Assembly: GCA_019636535.1 (NCBI GenBank)
Contig: JAHBXK010000002.1
Coordinates: 151,819-215,818, forward strand
Origin: Phycisphaeraceae bacterium
GTDB taxonomy: Bacteria; Planctomycetota; Phycisphaerae; Phycisphaerales; UBA1924
Length of the DNA stretch: 64,000 bases
Direction of reading: 5' to 3'
Part shown: piece after piece, positions 52,440 to 60,527 of the stretch
Layout: the number at the start of each line of letters is the position of its first letter
Numbering within the stretch: position 1 is the first letter of the stretch
The notes under the pieces: model-generated
Told to the model about the DNA's origin: nothing
The model's input: only the letters and a program-made list of their open reading frames with translations
The model's database searches: none
Translations under genes and position numbers: made by a program

Positions 52440-54623
52440 ATGCCTCCGAACGAACGACCGACATTCAGCCCGTTCTGGCATCGCGTGCGGGCGATGCGTC
52501 CGAAACTGCGTCCGCACGTGCAGATCACGCGGCAGCGGTATCGCGGCAAGCGCTGGCACGTGGTGCACGACCCGACGAGCAACCAGTTCTACCGGCTGAA
52601 CCCGGTGGCGCACGACTTTGTGGGGACGCTGGACGGCTCGCGGACGATCGACGAGGCGTGGAAGGTCTCGCTGAGCAAGTTCGGGGACTCGGCGCCGACG
52701 CAGAACGAGGTGATCCAGCTCATCGGGCAGTTGTACAGCTCGAACCTGCTGAGCGTGGACACGACGCCGGAGACGGAGCAGTTGCTGCGTCGCGGGCGTG
52801 AGCGCGTGAAGAAGAAGGCGGCGGCGCAGGCGATCGGGATCATGTACTTCAAGATCCGGATGATCAATCCGGATCGGATCCTGACGGCGGTGGAGCCGTT
52901 TTTCCGGCCGGTGATCAACGTGTGGGCGTTCGCGCTGTGGTGCGTGTTCCTGTTCGCGGCGCTGGCGGCGCTGACGCGCGCGGGGGCGTGGCCGACGCTG
53001 GTGGGGGGGTTCCAGGACTACATCGCGCCGAGCAACTGGCACTGGATCGCGGTGACGTTCGTGGTGATCAAGTTGTGGCACGAACTTGGCCACGGGGTGA
53101 TCTGCAAGCGGTATGGGGGGCAGGTTCCCGAGATGGGGATGATGCTGCTGGTGCTGATCCCGTCGCCGTACGTGGACGCGTCGGCGTGCTGGGCGTTCGC
53201 GAGCAAGTGGAAGCGGATCGCGGTGGGCGCGGGCGGGATGATCTTCGAGCTGTTCGCGGCGGCGGTGGCGGCGTTCGTGTGGTTGAGCGCTGACCAGGGG
53301 AGCCTGACGAAGCAACTGGCGTACAACGTGATGTTCACGGCGAGCGTGGCGACGGTGCTGTTCAACGCCAACCCGCTGATGCGGTTCGACGGGTACTACA
53401 TCCTGTCGGACCTCTTGGAAGTGCCGAACCTTGCGCAGCGCTCGAACAAGATGCTGCAGGCGCTGTGCCAGAAGTATCTGTACCGGCTGCGGAACGTGAC
53501 GTTCCCGAGCACGCTGGCGGGTGAATCGACGATCCTGGTGGTGTACGGCGTGCTGGCGATGATGTACAGGATCTTCCTGTTCTTCACGATCACGCTGTAC
53601 GTGCTGGGGGTGGCGTTTGCGATCGGTCTGTTGCTGGCGATCTGGACGGCGTCGGCGTGGTTCATCATTCCGACGGGCAAGTTCGTGCACTGGCTGGCGA
53701 CGAGTTCGCAGCACGGGGAGCACCGGCAGCGTTCGATCGGGATCTCGCTGGCGATGATCGCGGGCGTGCTGATCCTGGTGGGGTGGGTGCCGATGCCGGA
53801 CCGTCGGCGCGGCGTGGGGGTGGTGGAGTCGCTGGCGCGCGCGGGGTTGTTTACGACGAGCGAAGGTTTCGTGGAAGAAGCGCACAAGCGGATCGGCGAT
53901 CGCGTGGAGGCGGGGGAGGCGATCCTGACGCTGTCGAACCCGGACCTTGTGGCGCAACGGGACGCGGTGGAGTCGCAGATCCGCGAGAACCGGGTGATCG
54001 AGCGGCTGGCGCTGACGCAGGGTGAGCCGGGCGGTGCGGAGATCGCGCGGGAACGGATCAGGGTGCTTCGCGAGCAGATGGAGGAACTGAACCGTCGGAT
54101 CGACGGGCTGGTGGTTCGGGCGCCGCAGTCGGGGGTGATCGTGACGAGCAACCCGGAGTTGCTGCTTGGCGCCTTCATCAAGCGCGGCGACCCGGTGTGC
54201 GAGATCGTGGACACGGAGTCGGTGCGGGTGGCGGCGATTCTGGATCAGCGGCAGGCGGGTTGGCTGGCGGGTTTGGAGCCGGACTCGTACAAGGTGGAGA
54301 TGCGTGCGGTCTCGGATGCGCACAAGTTGCTGGTGGGCGGGCGGGTGTCGACGCCGGGGGCGGGGCAGCGGATCCTGCCTGGGCCGGCGCTGGGGTTTGA
54401 GGGTGGCGGGACGATCGAGACGGAGCGCGACGACCGGAGCGGGCGGATCGCCAAGCGGCCGGTGTTCACGGTATATGTGGAGCCGAAGTCGCCGGAGGCG
54501 CTCTTGGCGAGCACGCTGCCGGGTGCGCGGGTGCATGTTCGGTTTACGCTGGAGGATCGGCCGTGGCTTGCGCAGTGGTGGGAGCGGCTGGAGCGCGAGT
54601 TGCAGGGGCGGGTGAAGTTGTGA
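52440..54623 (+). CDS. PqqD-like / M50 site-2 protease / HlyD membrane protein
   Basis: The 727-aa product has three parts. Residues about 20-110 resemble PqqD-like (RRE-type) peptide-binding domains (YRGKRWHVVHDPTSNQFYRL ... VAHDFVGTLDGSRTIDEAWK). Residues about 150-440 form a multi-pass M50 site-2 protease core with the zinc motif LWHELGHGV (HExxH at about 214-218) and NANPLMRFDGYYILSD near 310-325, whose Asp is the third ligand. Residues about 460-720 are HlyD-like (EGFVEEAHKRIGDRVEAGEA, VVRAPQSGVIVTSNPELLLG). All catalytic residues expected of M50 are present. Such proteins occur in peptide-maturation and export loci. It is the likely core of the cluster. Confidence 0.88.
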   Translation: MPPNERPTFSPFWHRVRAMRPKLRPHVQITRQRYRGKRWHVVHDPTSNQFYRLNPVAHDFVGTLDGSRTIDEAWKVSLSKFGDSAPTQNEVIQLIGQLYSSNLLSVDTTPETEQLLRRGRERVKKKAAAQAIGIMYFKIRMINPDRILTAVEPFFRPVINVWAFALWCVFLFAALAALTRAGAWPTLVGGFQDYIAPSNWHWIAVTFVVIKLWHELGHGVICKRYGGQVPEMGMMLLVLIPSPYVDASACWAFASKWKRIAVGAGGMIFELFAAAVAAFVWLSADQGSLTKQLAYNVMFTASVATVLFNANPLMRFDGYYILSDLLEVPNLAQRSNKMLQALCQKYLYRLRNVTFPSTLAGESTILVVYGVLAMMYRIFLFFTITLYVLGVAFAIGLLLAIWTASAWFIIPTGKFVHWLATSSQHGEHRQRSIGISLAMIAGVLILVGWVPMPDRRRGVGVVESLARAGLFTTSEGFVEEAHKRIGDRVEAGEAILTLSNPDLVAQRDAVESQIRENRVIERLALTQGEPGGAEIARERIRVLREQMEELNRRIDGLVVRAPQSGVIVTSNPELLLGAFIKRGDPVCEIVDTESVRVAAILDQRQAGWLAGLEPDSYKVEMRAVSDAHKLLVGGRVSTPGAGQRILPGPALGFEGGGTIETERDDRSGRIAKRPVFTVYVEPKSPEALLASTLPGARVHVRFTLEDRPWLAQWWERLERELQGRVKL

Positions 54624-54680
54624 GTTGAGGGCGCGGGGGCGTTGGGGGGAGTGGGGTGTGAGGAGCGTTCAGGCGGTCGC

Positions 54681-56693
54681 ATGTCGCAGGCGATGACCCA
54701 GTACAACGCGCTGTTCGAGTCGGTGCGGAGCCGGCGTCGGCGGCCGGAGAACCCGAAGGGGCTGGACCTTTTTGCCGCGCACGCGGCGATGAAGGTTCGG
54801 AACCGTCGGGTGACGCTGTCGTGGCTTCGTCGGCAGGCGGAGCAGACGGATGCGCTGGCGAAGGAGATGCGGGCGACTTCGGATGCGGCGCTGGATGAGT
54901 TGGTGGAGCGTTGCCGGGAGCGGTTTGTTCGCGGCGCGCCGGGGCTGGAGTGGGAGCGGCGTTCGCTGGCGGTGGTTCGGGAGGTTGCGCGTCGGGTGAC
55001 GGGGGAAGAGGCGTACGTGGTTCAGTTGATGGGGGCGCTGGCGCTGTACCACAACCGGATCATCGAGATGGTGACGGGGGAGGGGAAGACGCTGACGGGC
55101 TCGATCGTGGCGCCGATGCTGGCGTGGCGGCACAAGCATGTTCACATCTTTACGGTGAATGACTACCTTGCGTCGCGCGACGCGGAGAGCCGGCGTGCGA
55201 TCTATCGGCGGTGCATGTGCGACGTTGGGGCGGTGGTTCAGGAGATGGACGAGTCGTCGCGGTACGGGGTGTACGCGAAGCCGATCGTGTACGGGACGCC
55301 GAAGCAGATCACGGCGGACTATCTGCGGGATCAGATCAGGCTGGGGCAGTTGAACAGCGCGTGGGCGGGGCGGAGGCTGATCGCGAGATCGGCGGGTGGC
55401 GCAACGCCGCACGCGGCGAGCGGGCCGATGGTGCCGGGGCTGCACGCGGCGCTGGTGGACGAGGCGGACGCGGTGCTGATCGACGAGGGGGTTGTGCCGC
55501 TGATCATCGCGCGGGCGCGGCAAGAGGACGAGATGTCGCGGATCTATGGCGATGCGGCGCGGCTGGCGGAGCGGCTGGACGCGGACGCGGACTTCAAGAT
55601 CGAGGCGGCGAACCGGCGGGCGGAGTTGACGCGGCGCGGCCGGCACCGGCTCGGCGCGATGTTCGCGGAGCTGGAGGAGCCGATCTGGCGGGCGGCTCGG
55701 CGCGCGGAGGAACTGGTCCGGCAGGCGCTGGTTGCGCGGCACTGCTATCTGCGCGGGCATCAGTACGAGATCGTGGACGGGCGGGTGGTGATCGTGGACG
55801 AGTACACGGGGCGGTTTTTGCCGGATCGATCGTGGGAGCACGGGCTGCACCAGGCGGTTGAGGCGAAGGAAGGGCTGGACGTGACGGCGGACCGCGAGAC
55901 GCTGGCGCGGATCAGTTTCCAGCGGTTTTTCAGGATGTACCCGGTGCTGTGCGGGATGACGGGGACGGCGGCGGACGCGGCGCTGGAGATGGAGCGTGTG
56001 TATCAGCGGCCGGTGACGGTGATTCCGACGAACCGGCCGGTGATCCGTGAGCGGTGGGGCGTGCGGGTGTTTTCGGGGCAGCAGGCGAAGTGGGACGCGA
56101 TTGTCGATTCGATCGAGAAGATCCACGGGCAGGGGCGGCCGATCCTGGTGGGGACGCGGTCGATCGAGGCGAGCGTGTTTCTGGCGGGTCGGCTGAGCGG
56201 GCGGGGGCTGGCGCACCGGGTGTTGAACGCGAGCTTTGACAAGGACGAGGCGGAGATCGTGTCGAGCGCGGGCCGGCACGGGATGATCACGGTGGCGACG
56301 AACATGGCGGGGCGCGGGACGGACATCAAGTTGGATCGGGAAGCGCGCGAGGCGGGCGGGTTGCACGTGCTGTTGACGGAGATGCACACGGCCAAGCGGA
56401 TCGATCGGCAGTTCATCGGGCGCGCGGGGCGGCAGGGGGATCCGGGGTCGAGCCAGGTGTTTGCCGCGTTGGATGATGAGCTGGTGATGCACTACGCGGC
56501 GGGCGCGGCGTCGGCGATTCGTGCGGCGGCGGGGGGAGGGGAGGAGGGCGTGGAACTGGGCGGGCTGGGGCGGCGGCAGGGAGCGATGGTGCTGCGGCTT
56601 GCGCAGCGGCGGGCGGAGGCGAAGGCGAGGCGGAACCGGGCGGAGGTGCTGAAGCAGGACGACTGGATCGAGAAACACCTGCCGGGGTCGTGA
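54681..56693 (+). CDS. SecA-like translocation ATPase, short form
   Basis: The ATG at 54681 (MSQAMTQYNALFESVRSRRR) gives 670 aa. DEAD motor motifs are intact: EMVTGEGKTLTGSIVAPMLA (Walker A, about residue 130), FTVNDYLASRDAE, HAALVDEADAVLIDEGVVPL (Walker B, about 257), CGMTGTAADAALEMERVYQR, VGTRSIEASVFLAGRL and ATNMAGRGTDIKLD...FIGRAGRQGDPGSSQVF. A preprotein-crosslinking-like part is present (DADADFKIEAANRRAELTRR). Compared with canonical SecA (about 850-950 aa), most of the helical scaffold/wing region and the C-terminal zinc tail are missing. It is therefore an accessory motor, probably dedicated to the adjacent HlyD/M50 proteins (inference from position). Confidence 0.87.
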   Translation: MSQAMTQYNALFESVRSRRRRPENPKGLDLFAAHAAMKVRNRRVTLSWLRRQAEQTDALAKEMRATSDAALDELVERCRERFVRGAPGLEWERRSLAVVREVARRVTGEEAYVVQLMGALALYHNRIIEMVTGEGKTLTGSIVAPMLAWRHKHVHIFTVNDYLASRDAESRRAIYRRCMCDVGAVVQEMDESSRYGVYAKPIVYGTPKQITADYLRDQIRLGQLNSAWAGRRLIARSAGGATPHAASGPMVPGLHAALVDEADAVLIDEGVVPLIIARARQEDEMSRIYGDAARLAERLDADADFKIEAANRRAELTRRGRHRLGAMFAELEEPIWRAARRAEELVRQALVARHCYLRGHQYEIVDGRVVIVDEYTGRFLPDRSWEHGLHQAVEAKEGLDVTADRETLARISFQRFFRMYPVLCGMTGTAADAALEMERVYQRPVTVIPTNRPVIRERWGVRVFSGQQAKWDAIVDSIEKIHGQGRPILVGTRSIEASVFLAGRLSGRGLAHRVLNASFDKDEAEIVSSAGRHGMITVATNMAGRGTDIKLDREAREAGGLHVLLTEMHTAKRIDRQFIGRAGRQGDPGSSQVFAALDDELVMHYAAGAASAIRAAAGGGEEGVELGGLGRRQGAMVLRLAQRRAEAKARRNRAEVLKQDDWIEKHLPGS

Positions 56694-56732
56694 GGGCGTG
56701 GGGGAGCGGGGGGGCGGGGGTACGCTGGGAGC

Positions 56733-57962
56733 ATGGCGGACGTTGAGGTTTGGAAGCGGCTGCTTTCGAGCGAGCATGATGCGCTGCGCGCTGAGGCGGA
56801 GGGCGTGGAGGCGGGGGACGTGGCGGGGGTTGCGCGGTTGAGGCGGAGGGCGCCGGCGGAGATCGTGTCGGCGGCGCTGGAGCTGGCGGAGGGGAGGCGG
56901 CGGCTGGCGGGGAAGTGGCCGGAGCGGTGGCGGTGGATGGTGGCGGATCGTGCGGGGGCGGAGATGGCGACGTCGGGTGCGGCGGCTGCGCACAAGGCGG
57001 GGCGGTTTGCGCGGGTGTTTGGCGCGGCGGAGGTTATGGACCTGTGCTGCGGGATCGGGGCGGACGCGATCGGGCTGGTGGAGGCGGGAATGAAGGTGAC
57101 GGGGGTGGACGTGGACCCGGCGCGGGCGTGGATGTGTGCGCAGAACGCGGGGTGCGGGGTGCGCGTGGGGGATGTGGGTGAGATGGCGGGCGTGGTTGGG
57201 GCGGTGCATCTGGACCCAGCGCGGCGGAGCGTCGGGGGCGCGCCGGGGGTGCGCGGGCGGTGGATGCTGGTGGACCATGCGCCGGGGCCGGGGGTGTGGC
57301 GGCGGGTGGTGGAGACGGCGGCGGGGGTTGCGATCAAGTTGGGGCCGGGGACGGATCGGGAGCAGGTGGTGGAGGCACTGGGTGGTGCGGGTGCGCGGGG
57401 GATGGAGGTGGAGTATGTGAGCGAGGGGGGGCGGATGACGCAGGCGGTGGTGTGGACGGGGGCGTTGGCGGGATCGACGGGGGTGTCGGCGACGATGCTG
57501 GGTGGTGGTGGGGCGCGGACGATCCGCGGGGAGGCGGGCCGGCCGGGGGTGGTGGGGCTTGGGAGGTACGTCTATGAGCCGGACCCGGCGCTGGAGCGGG
57601 CGCGGCTGCTTGCGGCGCTGTGTGAGGAGGTGGGGGAGGGACTGGGGGAGATGCACGCGGGGTTGGGGCTGTTGAGTTCGGATGCGCGGGTGGAGTCGGC
57701 GTGGTGCGCGGGGTTCGGTGTGCTGGAGGTGGTGGCGTATTCGGTGAAGCGGCTGCGTGAGGTGATGCGGTCGTTGGATGCGGGCGTGGTGGAGGTGAAG
57801 ACGCGCGGGGGGGCTTGCGACACGGATGCGCTGCAGAAGGAGTTGCGCGGGGAGGGATCTCGCACGCTCACGGTGTTCGTGTTGCGGCTGCGCGGGGCGG
57901 TGGAGGGTGGTGGCGAGTTGACGGCGATCGTGGCGGAGCGGTTACCGACAGTCGGGCGCTGA
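56733..57962 (+). CDS. Class I SAM-dependent methyltransferase, THUMP-like family
   Basis: The 409-aa product begins MADVEVWKRLLSSEHDALRA. The SAM-binding site is DLCCGIGADAIGLVEAG (about residues 102-118) with VTGVDVDPARAWMCAQNAG following. HLDPARRS resembles the catalytic loop of N-methyltransferases (DPPR-like), and a C-terminal THUMP-like domain ends TVFVLRLRGAVEGGGELTAI. Proteins of this architecture are annotated as THUMP-domain-like methyltransferases and may act on RNA; the substrate is not known. It starts 39 bases after the SecA-like gene, so it may be read with that cluster, but there is no functional reason to link it. Confidence 0.8.
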   Translation: MADVEVWKRLLSSEHDALRAEAEGVEAGDVAGVARLRRRAPAEIVSAALELAEGRRRLAGKWPERWRWMVADRAGAEMATSGAAAAHKAGRFARVFGAAEVMDLCCGIGADAIGLVEAGMKVTGVDVDPARAWMCAQNAGCGVRVGDVGEMAGVVGAVHLDPARRSVGGAPGVRGRWMLVDHAPGPGVWRRVVETAAGVAIKLGPGTDREQVVEALGGAGARGMEVEYVSEGGRMTQAVVWTGALAGSTGVSATMLGGGGARTIRGEAGRPGVVGLGRYVYEPDPALERARLLAALCEEVGEGLGEMHAGLGLLSSDARVESAWCAGFGVLEVVAYSVKRLREVMRSLDAGVVEVKTRGGACDTDALQKELRGEGSRTLTVFVLRLRGAVEGGGELTAIVAERLPTVGR

Positions 57963-57977
57963 CCTTCAAGAACTCCG

Positions 57978-57983
57978 TATACT
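57978..57983 (+). promoter_or_regulatory. Possible -10 element before the DUF4430 gene
   Basis: TATACT at 57978-57983 is a close -10 match upstream of the preferred start at 58059, but no good -35 box is found at the right distance. It stands out only because such AT-rich hexamers are rare here. Confidence 0.25.
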
Positions 57984-58058
57984 GCGATGGTTGTCGTCGC
58001 CCCCAGATCTGGTGGCGTTGGTTCGGATCGCGTTCACCAGAAATCGACGGAGGACTAC

Positions 58059-58625
58059 TTGACAAGTCGCGAGTCTTCAGCGCCGACGAGCCGGGTTCTG
58101 TCGCTGGTGGTGTTGCCGCTGGCGTGCGTGGCGCTGGCGCTGGCGATCGCGTTCGGTGATGGTCGGCCAGCCGCGGCGGGATGGACGGCGGACGGGGTTG
58201 TGTCGAGGTCGGGGAGTGAAGAGGAAGGGACGCCGCCGGCGGAAGAGGCGAAACGGACGGTCACGGTGGTGGTGGATTACGGGGACGGGGTACGCAAGGT
58301 CTTTTACAGCCTTGCGTGGAAGGACGAGATGACGGTGTTGGATGCGTTGAAACTGGCGGACGATCATCCGCGCGGGATCGATGTGGACTTCACGGGGACG
58401 GGCTCGTCGGCGTTCATTCGGCGGATCGACGACTTGGCGAACGGCACGGAACTGCCGGAGGGGAAGGGGAAGGGGTACTGGATGTTCCGCGTGGACGGTG
58501 AGATGTCGAAGCGATCGGCGGGGGTGGTGGCGGTGGCGGCCGGGGGGGAGGTCGTCTGGTTCTTCGGGCCGGTGAAGCCCGCTACGTTCGAGGGTGTGGA
58601 GCACGTCTTTCCTGATCGGAAGTAG
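58059..58625 (+). CDS. DUF4430 (transcobalamin-like) exported protein
   Basis: The preferred start is TTG 58059, 5 bases after a perfect GGAGG; the frame is open from an ATG at 57987 that lacks a ribosome site. The 188-aa product has a signal peptide (SRVLSLVVLPLACVALALAI ... AAAG) and then a DUF4430-like domain: VTVVVDYGDGVRKVFYSLAW, MTVLDALKLADDHPRGIDVD, FIRRIDDLANGTELPEGKGK and YWMFRVDGEMSKRSAGVVAV. Related domains occur at the C-terminus of transcobalamin. It is followed by a DUF6580-like membrane protein, a pairing that suggests a small-molecule uptake role, possibly cobalamin (inference). Confidence 0.8.
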   Translation: MTSRESSAPTSRVLSLVVLPLACVALALAIAFGDGRPAAAGWTADGVVSRSGSEEEGTPPAEEAKRTVTVVVDYGDGVRKVFYSLAWKDEMTVLDALKLADDHPRGIDVDFTGTGSSAFIRRIDDLANGTELPEGKGKGYWMFRVDGEMSKRSAGVVAVAAGGEVVWFFGPVKPATFEGVEHVFPDRK

Positions 58626-58679
58626 GGCCGGAGTGGGGTGATCACCGATGGCTGGGGGAGGGTTCTAATCTTCCGGGCT

Positions 58680-58706
58680 CTGGACGCCCGGCCGGAAGGC
58701 GTCCGG
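58680..58706 (+). promoter_or_regulatory. Leader hairpin upstream of the DUF6580-like gene
   Basis: CTGGACGCC (58680-58688) pairs with GGCGTCCGG (58698-58706) across a 9-base loop, with one G-U pair. It could be a terminator of the DUF4430 gene or a leader structure of the next gene. No cobalamin riboswitch core is visible in this short gap. Confidence 0.35.
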
Positions 58707-58743
58707 ACGGTCGAGTGAGTCCCTCACGGAGGATGCCGCCGCG

Positions 58744-59298
58744 ATGTCGTCGAGACTTCTTCTGTCGTTGCTGTTGTCCGCGGGTCTGATCGGCCTGGTG
58801 GTGGCGTCAAGGCTGCTGGTGCATGAGCCGAACTTCGCCGCGGCGGGCGCGGTGGCGCTGTTCAGCGGGTTTGTGTTCCGGAATCGGGCGCTGGCGGTGG
58901 GGACGCCGCTTGCGGCGATGCTGGTGAGCGATCTGGCGATCGGGATGTACACGCCGGCGATGATGGCGGGCGTGTACGTGTCGCTGGCGCTGGCGGTGGG
59001 GCTGGGGTGGCTGGTTCGCCGGCAATCGACGTTGGGACGTCGCGCTGCGGCGGCGGCCGGGGCGACGGTGGTCGGCTCGTGCGTGTTCTTTGTGGTGTCG
59101 AACTTTTTCGTGTGGATGGCGGGGTACTACGGGCACACGGCCGCGGGGCTGGCGGAGTGCTACACACTGGCGGTTCCCTTCTTCAGGAACACGCTGGCGT
59201 CGGATGCGCTGTTCTCGGCGGGTTTGTTCGGCCTGTACGGCGTGAGCGTGGCGCTGCGCGGGCGCTCGGTGAGCGCAGCGCGTGCCGCGCACGGCTGA
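58744..59298 (+). CDS. DUF6580-like multi-pass membrane protein
   Basis: The start at 58744 follows GGAGG (11 bases). The 184-aa product is mostly hydrophobic with about five helices (MSSRLLLSLLLSAGLIGLVV, FAAAGAVALFSGFVF, GTPLAAMLVSDLAIGMY, AAAAAGATVVGSCVFFVVSN). The motifs NFAAAGAVALFSG, MLVSDLAIG and SNFFVWMAGYYGHTAAGLAE, AVPFFRNTLASDALFSAGLF match a family of small proteins resembling ECF-transporter substrate-binding S components. The substrate is not shown by the sequence. Its pairing with the DUF4430 gene 118 bases upstream fits joint uptake of a cofactor. Confidence 0.8.
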   Translation: MSSRLLLSLLLSAGLIGLVVASRLLVHEPNFAAAGAVALFSGFVFRNRALAVGTPLAAMLVSDLAIGMYTPAMMAGVYVSLALAVGLGWLVRRQSTLGRRAAAAAGATVVGSCVFFVVSNFFVWMAGYYGHTAAGLAECYTLAVPFFRNTLASDALFSAGLFGLYGVSVALRGRSVSAARAAHG

Positions 59299-59330
59299 GG
59301 CGGGGTTGATACAGCGGATGTGGTTGCGAT

Positions 59331-59660
59331 TCACTCGCCGGACGCGGGGACGTTGGCGATGGCGGTGTTGTTGGCCGTGGAGGCGGGCAGGGCGACGTCG
59401 GGGAAGATGCGTCCGCCGAGGTTGTCATTGGCGACCAGAAGGGTCCGCTGGCGGGGCTGCTGCGCGTGTGCCAACTGGGTGGCGTTGGCGTGGGCCGCCT
59501 GCTGCTCGGGGGTCTGGGCGCGAACGCGGGCGGGCTCGGAGGTGCCCATTTTGTATTGATTGCGGATCGTGCTCTGGGCGTTGTGGCAGCCGGCGGAGGC
59601 CGCGACTGCGAAGAGGCCAAGCGTTCCCACCAGAATCGTTCGACGCGCACGAATCGTCAT
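59331..59660 (-). CDS. Small lipoprotein, 109 aa
   Basis: The start at 59660 (MTIRARRTILVGTLGLFAVA) has AAGGAG 9 bases upstream; longer versions in the frame lack one. The signal peptide ends in a lipobox-like ASAGC (Cys at about residue 25). The mature part is Ala/Gln/Asn-rich (QTPEQQAAHANATQLAHAQQ) and probably disordered, ending NTAIANVPASGE. It diverges from the type VI secretion genes. No family recognised; it may be an unrelated envelope lipoprotein. Confidence 0.65.
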   Translation of the reverse strand: MTIRARRTILVGTLGLFAVAASAGCHNAQSTIRNQYKMGTSEPARVRAQTPEQQAAHANATQLAHAQQPRQRTLLVANDNLGGRIFPDVALPASTANNTAIANVPASGE

Positions 59661-59965
59661 GGCACGATCTCCTTGCGTGCGGGGCAGAGCCTCGCCGCGT
59701 GTGAGGGATCGAGCGGAAGGGGCCGGTTCTGGAGGGTGCCCGTTGGTCGGCGCGGGATCACCCCCGAAAGCGGGAGGAACGTGCGGGCGGTGACGGCTCT
59801 CCCGTCGGGAGAACCGGTTCTGGGCGGTTGAGCGGGTGCTGATAACATGCCGTTCCACCAGCCCGGTTGGGAGGCCGATCGGGCGGGTGGGGACCGGCCC
59901 GGCCGGTGCTTCCATCCATCTCTACCGGTCTGTCGCTCGCACCGTTGTCCGCAGGAGTTCACGCG
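59661..59965. other. Divergent intergenic region before the type VI genes
   Basis: These 305 bases hold the divergent starts of the lipoprotein gene and the type VI locus. GATAAC near 59840-59845 is a possible -10 with a poor -35 (TTCTGG 17 bases before it). No gene or repeat is supported. Confidence 0.35.
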
Positions 59966-60517
59966 ATGTCTCAACCGTCCATGTCTGGGGGAGGCGCCTT
60001 CAAGCCGGGTGCGATGCTGGGGGTCGCCGACGAGCGGCAGTTGTCGCACGAGCGAGCGGTGGAACTGGCGGCGATGTTCAACGAGGTGGTGGGGAACTTC
60101 GATCAACTGGTGTGGGGGACGTGGAAGGCGGTGGCGCCGAACTCGCCGATCAAGCGTCAGCAGAACCTCCGGCAGGTTGTGGCGAAGTATGCTGCGGGCG
60201 ATCCCGGCGTGACGCGCGAGCAGGTGAAGGCGGAGCTGGACCGGCTGCGGGCGCTCGGCGCCGCGCTGATCGCGTCGTTGAACCAGGCCGGCCGGCAGTA
60301 CGCGCAGAAGCACGCGAACAACCTCTCGCCGTCGCAGATCGAGGCGGGGGTGCGGCTGGGGGGCAAGAGCGTGATGGTGGGGCACGAGGTGCAGTGCTGG
60401 CGGAAGTACGCGGAACTGGCGCAGGGTTTGGACGCCGACACGATCGAGCGTGACCTGCACGCGTCGATGGCCGCGCACGCCGAGTCGCTCTTCCGCACCG
60501 CCGCCGCGTCGGCCTGA
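59966..60517 (+). CDS. Unknown protein linked to type VI secretion genes, 183 aa
   Basis: The start at 59966 (MSQPSMSGGGAFKPGAMLGV) has CAGGAG upstream. The product is mainly helical (DERQLSHERAVELAAMFNEV, IKRQQNLRQVVAKYAAGDPG, EQVKAELDRLRALGAALIAS) with no signal peptide, membrane helix or catalytic motif. It ends 10 bases before tssL, so it is almost certainly part of the same operon. It does not resemble TssB, TssC or Hcp as far as I can judge. Role in the system is unknown. Confidence 0.7.
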   Translation: MSQPSMSGGGAFKPGAMLGVADERQLSHERAVELAAMFNEVVGNFDQLVWGTWKAVAPNSPIKRQQNLRQVVAKYAAGDPGVTREQVKAELDRLRALGAALIASLNQAGRQYAQKHANNLSPSQIEAGVRLGGKSVMVGHEVQCWRKYAELAQGLDADTIERDLHASMAAHAESLFRTAAASA

Positions 60518-60527
60518 GGCACGCTTC

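Noticed and set aside
50100..54536. 1478-residue open frame on the minus strand
   Set aside because: It lies opposite the HlyD and M50 genes; the translation is Arg/His/Pro-rich low complexity, typical of antisense frames in GC-rich genes.
54669..57656. 995-residue open frame on the minus strand
   Set aside because: Opposite the SecA-like and methyltransferase genes, with His/Arg/Pro-rich non-protein composition.
58626..58743. Cobalamin riboswitch before the DUF6580-like gene
   Set aside because: The gap is too short and lacks the conserved B12-box; only a simple hairpin is present.
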